A stretch of 33,723 nt of DNA from Leptolyngbya sp. (lineage in GTDB: Bacteria > Cyanobacteriota > Cyanobacteriia > Leptolyngbyales > Leptolyngbyaceae), in NCBI GenBank assembly GCA_003249025.1, contig QBMH01000076.1:1-33723 (forward strand), read 5' to 3'. The translations under genes were made by a program, and so were the position numbers. Below are positions 6,789 to 16,017 of the stretch, one piece after another. Below the pieces are notes generated by a model. The model saw only the letters and a program-made list of their open reading frames with translations, was not told where the DNA came from and ran no database searches. Every line of letters starts with the position of its first letter. The stretch's first letter is position 1.

Positions 6789-9700
6789 TTAAGACACCGG
6801 GCTGAGTAGCTTATCCGTGGAGGTTTCTGGGTTCACCTCTGGGGAATCTTTCTCGGATGGGGGAACCGCTTGCCAAAACTTCGGCAGGTATTCCGACCAG
6901 TTATCCAAGATTTTTTTGGCTTTGGGACTACCAGTGCGATCGCGGTGCGCCTGAATTAACTCTTTGAGTTGCTGTTCGCCCACGGGGGAAGTAATGCGCT
7001 GGGGCTTGATAATTTCTGGGTTAACCTTGGCAGCAAAACTGCCGTCTTCATCCAAGAAGTAGGCGAGTCCGCCCGTCATGCCAGCGCCGATATTGCGTCC
7101 GGTTTTGCCCAGCACCACAATCACGCCGCCCGTCATATATTCGCAGCAGTGATCGCCAGAACCTTCAATCACGGCTTTGGCTTGGGAGTTGCGGACGGCG
7201 AACCGTTCACCTGCTAAACCCAATGCGTATAGGGTGCCGCCCGTCGCGCCATAGAGGCAAGTGTTACCGATAATCACGTTCTCGGAGGGGTCGTAGGTCG
7301 CGGTAGTCGGAGGGAAAATGACAATTTCGCCACCGTGCATTCCTTTGCCTACATAATCGTTGGCTTCGCCTTCCAGGGAAAGGGTCATACCAGGCAGGTT
7401 AAAGGCTCCAAAGCTTTGACCCGCTGCCCCGTTAAAGTTGAGTGTGATCTGTCCGCTGAAGCCGCTGTTGCCGTACTGTTTGGCGATCGCGCCTGCAATT
7501 CTGGCACCCACCGTGCGATCGGTGTTCACGACCTTCCAGGTTTTGGTTAGGTTCGTTTGGTGGGCGATCGCTGCTTGAATGTCAGCATCTGCCAAAATCT
7601 CGTCATCCAACACAAAGCCGTTGCTGTGAACTGGTTCGTGGATTAACCAAGCGCGATCGGTGCGGGTATCTGGGAGTTTGGTCAGGCAGTCTAAGTTTAG
7701 GCTGTGGGTTTTGGTCAGGGTGACCTCTTCCCGCATTTTCAGCAAATCCGCCCGTCCAATGACATCGGTGAGGGATTGGTAGCCCAAACGAGCCAGCAGC
7801 GATCGCACTTCTTCCGCTACGAAAAAGAAGAAGTTGACCACATGCTCAGGAATACCCGTAAACCGCTTGCGGAGTTCTTCTTTTTGGCTGGTTACACCCA
7901 CAGGACAGTTATTCGTGTGGCAAATTCGCGCCATGATGCAGCCTTCTGCGATCATGGCGATCGTGCCAAAGCCAAATTCTTCGCCACCCATTAATGCTGC
8001 CATGATTACATCCCAACCCGTGCGGATGCCGCCATCCACTCGCAGCAAGACGCGATCGCGCAGTTTGTTTTGCATCAGCACTCGATGCACTTCCGTTAGT
8101 CCCAGTTCCCAAGGGCTACCCGCATGTTTGATCGAACTCAGCGGCGAGGCTCCGGTGCCGCCTTCATGTCCCGAAATTTGAATCACGTCAGCGTTTGCCT
8201 TTGCCACACCCGCCGCGATCGTGCCAATGCCTACTTCTGCCACCAGTTTCACCGATACTTTGGCAGTTGGGCTGATCTGGTGCAAATCAAAAATCAGTTG
8301 GGACAAATCTTCAATCGAGTAAATATCATGGTGGGGCGGTGGCGAAATCAGCGTTACTCCGGGTTTAGAGCGGCGCAGCATGGCAATATATGGACTAACT
8401 TTATTGCCTGGAAGTTGCCCCCCTTCTCCCGGTTTGGCACCTTGAGCTACCTTGATTTCTAGCTGCTGGGCGCTGATCAAATATTCGGGAGTGACTCCAA
8501 AGCGACCCGACGCAATTTGCTTAATGGCAGAACTGACGCGATCGCCATTCTGCAACCCTCTCAAATGGGGCAATGTAGCAGATTGCCCCGCTTCATTCAC
8601 ATCATTTAAGGTTTGAAAACGAATCGGATCTTCGCCGCCTTCGCCAGAGTTGGATTTGCCGCCAATTCGGTTCATGGCGATCGCCAGGGTTTCATGTGCC
8701 TCACGAGACAACGCCCCCAACGACATACCACCCGTGCAAAATCGCTTGACAATATCGCCAGCGGATTCTACGTCTTCCAAGGGAATGGAAGGGCGATCGC
8801 TCTTGAGATCGAGCAAATCCCGTAGTGCGGTGAGTGGACGACCTGCCATATATTTTTGGTAGAGTTCGTAATGGTCGTACTGATTTTGCTGCACTGCCTT
8901 ATGCAAATGCTTAGTCATCTCCGGGCTGTTGATGTGAAACTCGCCACCCGGTCGAGAGTTGACGAAACCCATATTTTCCAGCTTTTTGATCGTCAATTCT
9001 GGAAAAGCCCGGTGATGAATCGCCATTACTTCATGCGCCAGTTCAGTTATGTTTAAACCGCCCAAGCGAGACGCAGTGCCCGAAAAGCCCAAATTGAGCA
9101 GGTCGCCGCCAATGCCGATCGCCTCAAAAATCTGGGCACCGTGATAGCTCGACAGTAGCGAAATCCCCATCTTCGACATAATCTTCAACAAGCCATCTTC
9201 GATCGCCCTACGAAAATTAGTTTCCGCCGCCACCAAGCTAATTTTTTTCAGCTTGCCCCGTTCCATAAAGCCCTGGGTTTTGGGATCATGCCACCACTGC
9301 CGCACCGTTTCCAACGCCAGATAAGGACACACAGCGCTGCCACCAAATCCAATCAGGCAAGCGAAGTGATGGGTACTCCAACATTGGGCAGTATCAACGA
9401 TGAGCGAGGCTTTCATCCGTAAGCCTTGCCGAATCAGATGGTGGTGAACTGCACCCACTGCCAATAAAGGGGGAATGTAGCTAAAGTAAGCGTTGATGCT
9501 GGCAGGAGTGCCGTTTTGAGCCGCGCGATCGCTCAAAATCAGAATTTTTTTACCTGCTTTTACCGCTGCGGTTGCCTGCTGACAGAGATCTATGACCGCT
9601 TGCAGCAAGCCATCGGGACCCAACGCAATTTTGAACAACGTTGAAAGCGTTGCTGTCTCAAACCCAGATTCACGGATGTGATCCAGTTCAGCATCATTCA

Positions 9701-11456
9701 GCACGGGGCTATCCAGTTTGATTAACCGAGCCGATTCTGGCTTGGCTTCAAGCAGGTTGATCCGTTCGCCTAGCTGCGTCGTCAAAGACATCACCAGACG
9801 TTCGCGGTAGGGATCGATCGCCGGATTAGTCACCTGAGCAAATCGCTGCTTGAAATAGTCATACAGCACATGAGGTCTGGCAGATAGCACCGCTAAGGGA
9901 ATGTCATCCCCCATGCAAAAAGTGGGTTCCTTGCCTTGAGCCGCCATCTCCTGAATGGTTAATTCCACGTCTTCTGCCGTGAAACCAAAGGCAGTTTGAT
10001 AGCGCAGAAACTCTTGCGTTTTCAACTTCGGCGTTTCGTTCTCAAATGGCTGAACTGCCAACTCTTGGCGATGCTGTTTCAGCCACTCACCGTAGGGATG
10101 GGATTGGGCAACTCGCTGCTTAATCTCCCAATTCTTAAGGATTTCGTGGGTTTGCAAATCCACCGCAATCATCTGTCCTGGACCGAGCCGTCCTTTTTCC
10201 AAAATTTCGGCTTCCGGAATGTCTACTACGCCTGCTTCTGACGCGACGACGATATACCCATCGCGGGTGATCACATACCGAGCCGGACGTAGCCCATTGC
10301 GATCGAGGGACGCGCCCACCACTTTGCCATCACAAAAAGCCAAGAGTGCTGGACCATCCCACGGTTCTTGAACGCCGCTGTAGTATTCGTAGAAATCAAC
10401 AATTTCTGGATAATCTGCCAAATCCGGCTGATTGTCATAAGCCTCTGGCACCATAATCATCAACGCTGCTTGCGGACTGCGCCCCGATCTCACCAGCAGT
10501 TCACACACATTATCCAAGTTGGCAGAGTCGCTATTTTCCATCCGCACGGTTGGCATCAGGTCAGGCAGACGATTCTTGGACGCAGACTCTCCAGAAACAT
10601 GCCAGCATTCATGTGCCAAATCGGGCTGTTTAGCCATCATCCAGTTGATGTTACCCAACAGAGTATTAATTTCGCCGTTGTGACCCAATAGTCGCATGGG
10701 TTGAGCTAGGGGCCACTTTGGCAAAGTATTAGTACTAAAACGGCGGTGATATAGGGCAAATGCGCTCTTGTAGTCTGGGTGTTTTAGGTCGGCGTAAAAC
10801 TCGCCTAGTACCGCCGATCGCACCATCCCTTTATAAACAATCGTGCGGTTGGAGAATGAACAGAGATAGAAGTCCTCGACTGTTTTCCCGACTGCCTTTT
10901 CAGCTTCTTGCAAAACCCGCTTACGAATTAGGTATAGTTGCCGCTCTAATTCATCGCCTTGCAGCGTCGATCGCACAAAAAATTGCTCGATATGCGGCTG
11001 ATTTTCTCGTGCTTGAATGCCCAAACACTCTGGATACACAGGCACGACACGCCAGCCTAAAACCGTGGCTCCTTCTTCAATGGAAACTTGCTCTAGGGCT
11101 TTGCGGGCGATCTCCGCCACAGGCGCATCTTGGGGCAAAAACACCATGCCCACTCCAATGGATTCCCGTGCAGGTTGAATACCCTTGGCTGCAAACCAGG
11201 CAGCGAAAAGATCCCAGGGGATGGAGGTCATCACACCCGCCCCATCTCCAGAATCTTGGTCAGCGCTGCATCCGCCTCGATGCTCTAGGCAGGTTGCAGC
11301 AATCAATGCTTTTTCAACCAACTCATGGCTAGCTCGCCCTTGCTGGTCGGCAATAAAGCCAACGCCACAAGCATCGCGCTCTTCTACTAACCAGCGTTGC
11401 CCTTCATATCCACTATTCGACTGATTGCTATCCCGATTCACAGTTACATTAGCCAT
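6789..11456 (-). CDS. glsF: Ferredoxin-dependent glutamate synthase (Fd-GOGAT)
   Basis: The 1555-aa enzyme makes two glutamates from glutamine and 2-oxoglutarate with electrons from reduced ferredoxin, completing the GS-GOGAT cycle. Domains in order are the class-II glutaminase (nucleophile Cys in [12 protein letters not shown], exposed after removal of a propeptide of about 29 residues), a central domain, the FMN-binding synthase barrel ([26 protein letters not shown]), the 3Fe-4S cysteines in [15 protein letters not shown], and the C-terminal beta-helix (GxxGG-type repeats, [10 protein letters not shown]). An insertion after [10 protein letters not shown] ([15 protein letters not shown] region) matches the ferredoxin loop absent from NADPH-type GltB. 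The ATG at 11456 (MANVTV) is preferred over an in-frame upstream start at 11501 because it gives the normal short propeptide. The gene is also called gltS in cyanobacteria. The next gene downstream, 4523-6673, is convergent. Confidence 0.96.
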   Translation of the reverse strand: MANVTVNRDSNQSNSGYEGQRWLVEERDACGVGFIADQQGRASHELVEKALIAATCLEHRGGCSADQDSGDGAGVMTSIPWDLFAAWFAAKGIQPARESIGVGMVFLPQDAPVAEIARKALEQVSIEEGATVLGWRVVPVYPECLGIQARENQPHIEQFFVRSTLQGDELERQLYLIRKRVLQEAEKAVGKTVEDFYLCSFSNRTIVYKGMVRSAVLGEFYADLKHPDYKSAFALYHRRFSTNTLPKWPLAQPMRLLGHNGEINTLLGNINWMMAKQPDLAHECWHVSGESASKNRLPDLMPTVRMENSDSANLDNVCELLVRSGRSPQAALMIMVPEAYDNQPDLADYPEIVDFYEYYSGVQEPWDGPALLAFCDGKVVGASLDRNGLRPARYVITRDGYIVVASEAGVVDIPEAEILEKGRLGPGQMIAVDLQTHEILKNWEIKQRVAQSHPYGEWLKQHRQELAVQPFENETPKLKTQEFLRYQTAFGFTAEDVELTIQEMAAQGKEPTFCMGDDIPLAVLSARPHVLYDYFKQRFAQVTNPAIDPYRERLVMSLTTQLGERINLLEAKPESARLIKLDSPVLNDAELDHIRESGFETATLSTLFKIALGPDGLLQAVIDLCQQATAAVKAGKKILILSDRAAQNGTPASINAYFSYIPPLLAVGAVHHHLIRQGLRMKASLIVDTAQCWSTHHFACLIGFGGSAVCPYLALETVRQWWHDPKTQGFMERGKLKKISLVAAETNFRRAIEDGLLKIMSKMGISLLSSYHGAQIFEAIGIGGDLLNLGFSGTASRLGGLNITELAHEVMAIHHRAFPELTIKKLENMGFVNSRPGGEFHINSPEMTKHLHKAVQQNQYDHYELYQKYMAGRPLTALRDLLDLKSDRPSIPLEDVESAGDIVKRFCTGGMSLGALSREAHETLAIAMNRIGGKSNSGEGGEDPIRFQTLNDVNEAGQSATLPHLRGLQNGDRVSSAIKQIASGRFGVTPEYLISAQQLEIKVAQGAKPGEGGQLPGNKVSPYIAMLRRSKPGVTLISPPPHHDIYSIEDLSQLIFDLHQISPTAKVSVKLVAEVGIGTIAAGVAKANADVIQISGHEGGTGASPLSSIKHAGSPWELGLTEVHRVLMQNKLRDRVLLRVDGGIRTGWDVIMAALMGGEEFGFGTIAMIAEGCIMARICHTNNCPVGVTSQKEELRKRFTGIPEHVVNFFFFVAEEVRSLLARLGYQSLTDVIGRADLLKMREEVTLTKTHSLNLDCLTKLPDTRTDRAWLIHEPVHSNGFVLDDEILADADIQAAIAHQTNLTKTWKVVNTDRTVGARIAGAIAKQYGNSGFSGQITLNFNGAAGQSFGAFNLPGMTLSLEGEANDYVGKGMHGGEIVIFPPTTATYDPSENVIIGNTCLYGATGGTLYALGLAGERFAVRNSQAKAVIEGSGDHCCEYMTGGVIVVLGKTGRNIGAGMTGGLAYFLDEDGSFAAKVNPEIIKPQRITSPVGEQQLKELIQAHRDRTGSPKAKKILDNWSEYLPKFWQAVPPSEKDSPEVNPETSTDKLLSPVS

Positions 11457-11938
11457 GACAATGACGTATTTCGTTCGGTTGGTAAGATGTTTTTTTAACA
11501 AAGTCTACTAAGGACTAGGTTTTGCTTTTGAATTTCTTAAGGGCTGCCATAGGCATCGTTATCACCCATTTCAGGGCTGGAAAATGCAGACGCTTTGTCA
11601 GAAAATCAAAACCAAACTCCATAAAAGATCACTATAAAAGGAATCATTACTTAAAAAACAGTTTGAGATTGATCAACATTACAGGGAAAAGACCGTGAAG
11701 AAGAGTACAGCAGGAACCAAACACAAATTAGGCTAAAAGACGGCAGAAACAACCTTCGGATAGCATTTACATTGAAAGCGGAAGACGATCTTAGGGTCAA
11801 TGCAATAGCCAATGAGTGGTTACCTAGAGTTCTCTTAGAATAGAGTCTCCTTTCTTAATTATGAGAGGCAAATCTGTCTTTGGACTTGGAGTTTATTGAA
11901 TCATAGGCAGTAAGAGAAAAAGGAATGAGTGCCAAACA
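11457..11938. other. Divergent intergenic region between glsF and the NAGPA gene
   Basis: About 480 bp of AT-rich DNA between two divergent genes, so it should carry both promoters. No convincing coding frame was seen. A TATAGT hexamer on the minus strand (11631-11636) is a possible -10 for glsF without a good -35. A TAGAAT at 11836-11841 could be a -10 for the NAGPA gene, also with a poor -35. A GTG-N8-TAC NtcA-like match at 11695-11708 was examined and not accepted. Confidence 0.5.
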
Positions 11939-13699
11939 ATGCTAAGAAAACGGCTGAATCTCAAGCGATCGCGGTTACTCGATTGCATTGTGGGAACGTT
12001 ATTGCTTTTGGGGATTTCAATCCCCTCTCAGGCACTTCCTACCGTTCGGCAAGGCACACAAATTCTGCTGAATGGACACGCTCTCTCTGCACCTTGGAGC
12101 CAATGGCAAGCAAGAGATACTGGTTTGCGAATTGGGATCAGCGATCGCGTCCTCACTCAAACGGTTGGCATTCAACTTCTCACGACCAACACCGCCACTC
12201 ACCAGCCGATTCAATGGTTTACTCAACCCAAATTCTCGCCAAATGCCCTATCCACGCGGATCTCATCTCTGCGCTATTTAGATCTAACGGAGATGGCGGC
12301 TCAAAATGGTTGGCAGATGAAAGTTGCGGGTTCCACCCTAGAAATTAACTCCCCCACTGCCAATGTGCGCGCGATTCGGCAAGGGAAACCAGCGTGGGGC
12401 GATCTCATCGTCATTGAATTAGATCGTTCAACTCCCTGGCAAACTGATGCTGCCAATCAGGATGTGATTCTGACCCTCAATGCCCGCGTTGCGTTCGATA
12501 TATTGCAACAAATCAAGACCATTTCTGGCAAATATGTTCAGTGGATTAGCGTTGAGCCATTCGGCAATCAAACCCGCGTTCGCTTGAGGATGATCAATGG
12601 CATTCAACCCCGCATTTGGAGTCTTGCAAAGCCCGATCGCATCATTGTCGATGTTCGCCCTGATAGCTTGATTGAACGCAATGTTTTGTGGGCACCAGGG
12701 TTGCGCTGGCGGCAGCAGACGTTGGCGATCGGCAACAATCGGGTGCCCGTCACTTGGCTAGAACTCGATCCCTGGCAGCCTGGTTTGAGCCTGAAGCCAA
12801 TTGTGCCAAACCCGTCCTCCATGATGGGAATTGCGCCCCTTGCCCAAACTGCCCAACAAGCCCAGGCAACCGCCGCGATTAACGGCGGATTTTTTAACCG
12901 CATTCGGCAGTTGCCTCTGGGTGCCATTCGCTTAGATGGACGGTGGCTGTCAGGTCCTATTTTGAATCGCGGCGCGATCGCCTGGGATGGATTAGGGAAT
13001 TTCGCATTCAATCGCCTGACCCTCCGAGAAACCCTGACCACTTCCACCGGGCAACAGCTACCAATTACGCATCTCAACAGTGGCTACATTCAAGCTGGCA
13101 TTGCTCGATACACGCCTGACTGGGGAGCCACTTACACACCTTTATCAGATAATGAGATCATCGTTTCAGTGCAAAATAATGGAGTTGTCAGCCAACAGCC
13201 ACTCGCAAAAGCAGGTAGCGCTGGAGTGCCGATTCCAAGCAATGGTTATTTACTGGTCCTGCGATCGAATCAATCCATCGCTTCCGCATTAACACCAGGA
13301 ACAGTATTACAACTAGCAACTAGCACCGATCCATCGGAGATAAACCGCTATCCCTATGTGCTAGGCGCGGGACCTTTATTAATTCAAAACTCGCAGATTG
13401 TGGTAGACCCGAAAATAGAAGGATTCAGCAACGCTTTTGCGACGGAAACTGCCCCCCGTAGCGCGATCGCTCAAACGAATACGGGTCAAATCCTGTTGGT
13501 CACCGCCTACAAAAAACTGAATAGTGAAGGACTTACCCTGACCGAAATGGCACAAATTCTTCAGCAGTTTGGTGCGATGAACGCTCTCAACCTAGATGGT
13601 GGTAGCTCAACCACGCTTTACTTGGGTGGACAGGTGATTGATCGTCCTCCCAATTCAGCCGCCCGCGTTCATAACGGAATAGGCATCTTTCTGCGCTAG
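11939..13699 (+). CDS. Secreted phosphodiester glycosidase (NAGPA/DUF2233 family) protein
   Basis: A 586-residue exported protein. A signal peptide covers about 1-32 (hydrophobic LLDCIVGTLLLLGISI, then SQALP). The N-terminal half (about 35-280) is beta-rich, with LPTVRQGTQILLNG resembling copper-amine-oxidase-N/AMIN-type wall-associated modules; that subfamily is uncertain. The C-terminal half is a NAGPA domain, with landmarks AINGGFF (about 312), TAPRSAIAQ (about 505) and NLDGGSSTTL (about 550), ending in HNGIGIFL. The family includes the human GlcNAc-1-phosphodiester uncovering enzyme and bacterial envelope proteins and cleaves sugar phosphodiesters. In cyanobacteria it probably acts on exopolysaccharide or cell-wall glycans in the periplasm (inference). 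It is divergent from glsF. Confidence 0.88.
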   Translation: MLRKRLNLKRSRLLDCIVGTLLLLGISIPSQALPTVRQGTQILLNGHALSAPWSQWQARDTGLRIGISDRVLTQTVGIQLLTTNTATHQPIQWFTQPKFSPNALSTRISSLRYLDLTEMAAQNGWQMKVAGSTLEINSPTANVRAIRQGKPAWGDLIVIELDRSTPWQTDAANQDVILTLNARVAFDILQQIKTISGKYVQWISVEPFGNQTRVRLRMINGIQPRIWSLAKPDRIIVDVRPDSLIERNVLWAPGLRWRQQTLAIGNNRVPVTWLELDPWQPGLSLKPIVPNPSSMMGIAPLAQTAQQAQATAAINGGFFNRIRQLPLGAIRLDGRWLSGPILNRGAIAWDGLGNFAFNRLTLRETLTTSTGQQLPITHLNSGYIQAGIARYTPDWGATYTPLSDNEIIVSVQNNGVVSQQPLAKAGSAGVPIPSNGYLLVLRSNQSIASALTPGTVLQLATSTDPSEINRYPYVLGAGPLLIQNSQIVVDPKIEGFSNAFATETAPRSAIAQTNTGQILLVTAYKKLNSEGLTLTEMAQILQQFGAMNALNLDGGSSTTLYLGGQVIDRPPNSAARVHNGIGIFLR

Positions 13700-13764
13700 A
13701 TTCCTCATCTACTCAATAGTATGAAGTCAACTTTTTGGAATGTAACTAAATATGTAGATTTAGT

Positions 13765-13780
13765 AAATCCAGGGGGATTT
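13765..13780. other. Small hairpin AAATCC-AGGG-GGATTT
   Basis: A perfect 6-bp stem with a 4-base loop, 65 bases past the stop of the NAGPA gene and about 100 bases before the cupin gene. There is no U-run, so it is at best a weak transcript end or a leader structure. Confidence 0.3.
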
Positions 13781-13876
13781 CAGGTGTCGAAGCACTAAAA
13801 AAATTTGCTATGTTGACGCACAGGAGACGTACTCCCCATATGCCCCATTACGATTAAGTGATAAGGAGAATCCATC

Positions 13877-14296
13877 GTGCCTTCCACCCAAGAAATTCAA
13901 GAAATTTCAGCCCTTACTTTATCTAACGTAACCCCCTTATCAGCGTCATCCAGCGAATCACGCCCTTGGGGAGCGTTTACCATTCTTGAAGAAGGACGAG
14001 GATACAAAATTAAGCGAATTGAAGTGAAGTCTGGTCACCGCCTTAGCCTACAAATGCATCATCACCGCAGTGAGCATTGGATAGTAGTTTCCGGTACTGC
14101 CAAGGTCGTTTGTGGTGATGAAGAACTCATCTTGCATAGCAATCAATCGACTTATGTCCCTCAATGCACGGCTCACCGTCTAGAAAATCCTGGAGTGATT
14201 CCGCTTGTTCTGATAGAAGTGCAAAACGGTGAATATCTTGGTGAAGACGATATTATTCGTTTTCAAGATGACTACGCACGTACTCCGACAAAGTAG
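13877..14296 (+). CDS. Phosphomannose-isomerase-type cupin (ManC C-terminal-like)
   Basis: A 139-residue single-domain cupin equal to the C-terminal isomerase domain of type II phosphomannose isomerase/GDP-mannose pyrophosphorylases. Visible motifs are RPWGAF at the entry, RIEVKSGHRLSLQMHHHRSEHWIVVSG with the metal-binding His cluster and E, then AHRLENPG and LIEVQNGEYLGEDDIIRFQDDY at the end. The start is GTG at 13877, chosen because AAGGAG (13863-13868) sits at proper spacing. It likely interconverts mannose-6-phosphate and fructose-6-phosphate for polysaccharide or glycoprotein synthesis. No pyrophosphorylase domain is present. The separate neighbouring NAGPA gene upstream also points to surface glycans, but a joint pathway is not shown. 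Confidence 0.9.
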   Translation: MPSTQEIQEISALTLSNVTPLSASSSESRPWGAFTILEEGRGYKIKRIEVKSGHRLSLQMHHHRSEHWIVVSGTAKVVCGDEELILHSNQSTYVPQCTAHRLENPGVIPLVLIEVQNGEYLGEDDIIRFQDDYARTPTK

Positions 14297-14303
14297 GATA
14301 TTC

Positions 14304-14333
14304 TTGAGTCTGTCAAAGCCATCTGAGTAAAAT
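14304..14333 (+). promoter_or_regulatory. Candidate sigma-70-type promoter for the Fe-S carrier gene
   Basis: TTGAGT at 14304-14309 and TAAAAT at 14328-14333 are separated by 18 bases, leaving a leader of about 45 bases before the ATG at 14383. The -10 matches consensus at 5 of 6 positions, the -35 at 4 of 6. Transcription is not proven. Confidence 0.5.
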
Positions 14334-14382
14334 AGGGTGGCTTGCTGACAAATCTCCTTAGCGATCGCAATTTTTAAGCACC

Positions 14383-14721
14383 ATGATTCAACTCAGTGCT
14401 TCTGCAACTAGTGAAGTTTTGCGGCTAAAAGCAAAAACGCACAATGCTGACGCGAAACTTCGGATCTCAGTATCACCTGGCAGTTGCCTTGATCTTTCTT
14501 ATTCACTCACGTTTGATGTTGATGCTCAGCCTGAGGATTATCTTTATCAACAAACCACCAGTATCTCTATACTTGTGAGTTCCAACGCCTTACCTTACTT
14601 GGATGGATTGGTGCTTGATTACTCGGAAGACTTGATGGGCGGTGGTTTTCGCTTTCATAATCCCAATGCTGTGCAGTCGTGTAGCTGTGGCAACTCCTTT
14701 TCTATTCAAAACACTCGTTAG
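14383..14721 (+). CDS. A-type Fe-S cluster carrier (HesB/IscA/SufA family)
   Basis: A 112-residue protein with the three cluster-ligating cysteines of A-type carriers at standard places: C35 in PGSCLDLSY, and C100 and C102 in SCSCGNSF. The middle LDGLVLDYSEDLMGGGFRFHNPNA segment is the family's usual core. Such proteins accept Fe-S clusters from the SUF/ISC scaffold and pass them to apo-enzymes or store iron. The first motif reads GSC rather than the commoner GGC and C35 is followed by L-D-L-S-Y, a diverged variant, so the subfamily is uncertain. It sits upstream of rpsL, but a string of promoter-like sequences in the 198-bp gap suggests the ribosomal genes have their own transcription. Confidence 0.88.
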   Translation: MIQLSASATSEVLRLKAKTHNADAKLRISVSPGSCLDLSYSLTFDVDAQPEDYLYQQTTSISILVSSNALPYLDGLVLDYSEDLMGGGFRFHNPNAVQSCSCGNSFSIQNTR

Positions 14722-14766
14722 AGTCATAGTCACTTAATTAGAAATTGAGTAATTACCAGTGGCATC

Positions 14767-14870
14767 TTGATCAAAACAATGTGGTAGACTAGAATTTCTG
14801 TTGACTTCTCAGATTTGAAAACTTTAAATGAGTAAGTGCGATTGACACCGCAGTGAAAAGTTGATATTCT
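14767..14870 (+). promoter_or_regulatory. Three tandem candidate promoters upstream of rpsL
   Basis: Three -35/-10 pairs occur, each with a 17-base spacer. P1 is TTGATC (14767-14772) and TAGAAT (14790-14795). P2 is TTGACT (14801-14806) and TTAAAT (14824-14829). P3 is the consensus TTGACA (14842-14847) and TATTCT (14865-14870). The rpsL ATG is 50 bases beyond P3. Tandem promoters suit a highly expressed ribosomal operon. Which ones are used cannot be told from sequence. Confidence 0.55.
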
Positions 14871-14919
14871 GGGAGGTCGAAAAAAGCTAACACGTCAGAC
14901 TGCCGCACTAACCCTAGAC

Positions 14920-15294
14920 ATGCCTACAATTCAGCAACTCATTCGTAGCGAACGTCAAAAATTAATTAAGAAGACGAAGTCTCCTGCACTAAAAAGCTGC
15001 CCTCAGCGGCGTGGGGTTTGCACTAGAGTCTATACTACAACACCCAAGAAGCCTAACTCGGCACTACGCAAAGTCGCTCGTGTTCGATTGACTTCTGGTT
15101 TTGAGGTGACAGCTTACATCCCAGGCATTGGGCATAACTTACAAGAACATTCTGTTGTCATGATTCGAGGTGGTCGCGTTAAGGATCTGCCGGGTGTTCG
15201 TTACCATATTATTCGTGGAACATTAGATACTGCGGGTGTCAAAGATCGCAAGCAAAGTCGTTCTAAGTACGGGGCAAAGCGTCCTAAATCATAA
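14920..15294 (+). CDS. rpsL: 30S ribosomal protein S12
   Basis: A 124-residue S12, part of the decoding centre of the small subunit. It begins with the usual [12 protein letters not shown] and carries the conserved [24 protein letters not shown] loop and the [14 protein letters not shown] loop, whose lysines are the known sites of streptomycin resistance. Both look wild type (KKPN and RVKDLPG). Length is normal. It is the first gene of the str operon rpsL-rpsG-fusA-tuf-rpsJ, with candidate promoters at 14767-14870. Confidence 0.98.
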   Translation: MPTIQQLIRSERQKLIKKTKSPALKSCPQRRGVCTRVYTTTPKKPNSALRKVARVRLTSGFEVTAYIPGIGHNLQEHSVVMIRGGRVKDLPGVRYHIIRGTLDTAGVKDRKQSRSKYGAKRPKS

Positions 15295-15458
15295 GAACTT
15301 GTTGATAATCATGGCTTTCTTCAAGCCTTAGTGCCTTTTAAGCTTCCGCTATCTTTGTGTACTGCGTTTAAGTTCCATATCTCATGTTTAGCCAATAGGC
15401 TGCCTGCGTATAGGAAATTTTCTAGTTTATCTTTTGCTAACTGAAGGTTATTTGCTCT

Positions 15459-15929
15459 ATGTCCCGTCGTACGGTTATTCAGAAACGTCCTGTCCCCCCT
15501 GATTCGGTTTATAATTCCCGGCTTGTCACAATGATGTCAAGACGAATCATGGAAAGTGGTAAAAAATCTCTTGCTTCACGCATTATTTACGATGCATTTA
15601 AAGCTATTGAGCAGCGTACCGGTTCTGATCCGATGGGAGTCTTTGAGCAGGCAGTTAAAAACACAACACCTTTGGTAGAAGTTAAAGCTCGCCGCGTAGG
15701 CGGAGCAACTTATCAAGTACCCATTGAGGTGCGTTCCGATAGAGGTACTGCCCTTGCTCTGCGGTGGTTGATTCAATTTGCTCGTCAGCGTGCTGGTAAA
15801 ACCATGGCAAGCAAATTGGCAAATGAGTTGATGGATGCAGCGAATCAGACAGGCAGTGCGATTCGTAAGCGTGAAGAAACTCATCGGATGGCAGAAGCGA
15901 ATAAAGCCTTTGCTCACTATCGGTATTAA
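15459..15929 (+). CDS. rpsG: 30S ribosomal protein S7
   Basis: A 156-residue S7, the protein that nucleates assembly of the 16S rRNA 3' major (head) domain. It shows the standard MSRR start, the helical core ([15 protein letters not shown]), the [20 protein letters not shown] beta-ribbon that contacts the E-site tRNA, and the C-terminal [26 protein letters not shown]. It follows rpsL after 164 bp, an unusually roomy gap for a co-transcribed pair. That gap holds a GGCTT-TCTTC-AAGCC mini-hairpin (about 15319-15333) but no clear terminator. Confidence 0.98.
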   Translation: MSRRTVIQKRPVPPDSVYNSRLVTMMSRRIMESGKKSLASRIIYDAFKAIEQRTGSDPMGVFEQAVKNTTPLVEVKARRVGGATYQVPIEVRSDRGTALALRWLIQFARQRAGKTMASKLANELMDAANQTGSAIRKREETHRMAEANKAFAHYRY

Positions 15930-16017
15930 GTTCGCTTTTTCTTTAAAATCGAGAAACATCAAATTTTTATAAAGCAATAGTGATGACGCTGTTGCTACCG
16001 AGACCAAGGAGGTAGCT

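Noticed and set aside
7000-11400. Many open frames on the strand opposite glsF
   Set aside because: They are shadows of a long, clearly conserved gene; none has an independent motif or ribosome binding site.
11695-11708. NtcA-like site GTG-N8-TAC upstream of glsF
   Set aside because: It departs from GTA-N8-TAC, and the nearest -10-like hexamer for glsF on the minus strand is only about 13 bases away, shorter than the usual spacing of about 22. One near match in about 480 bp is expected by chance.
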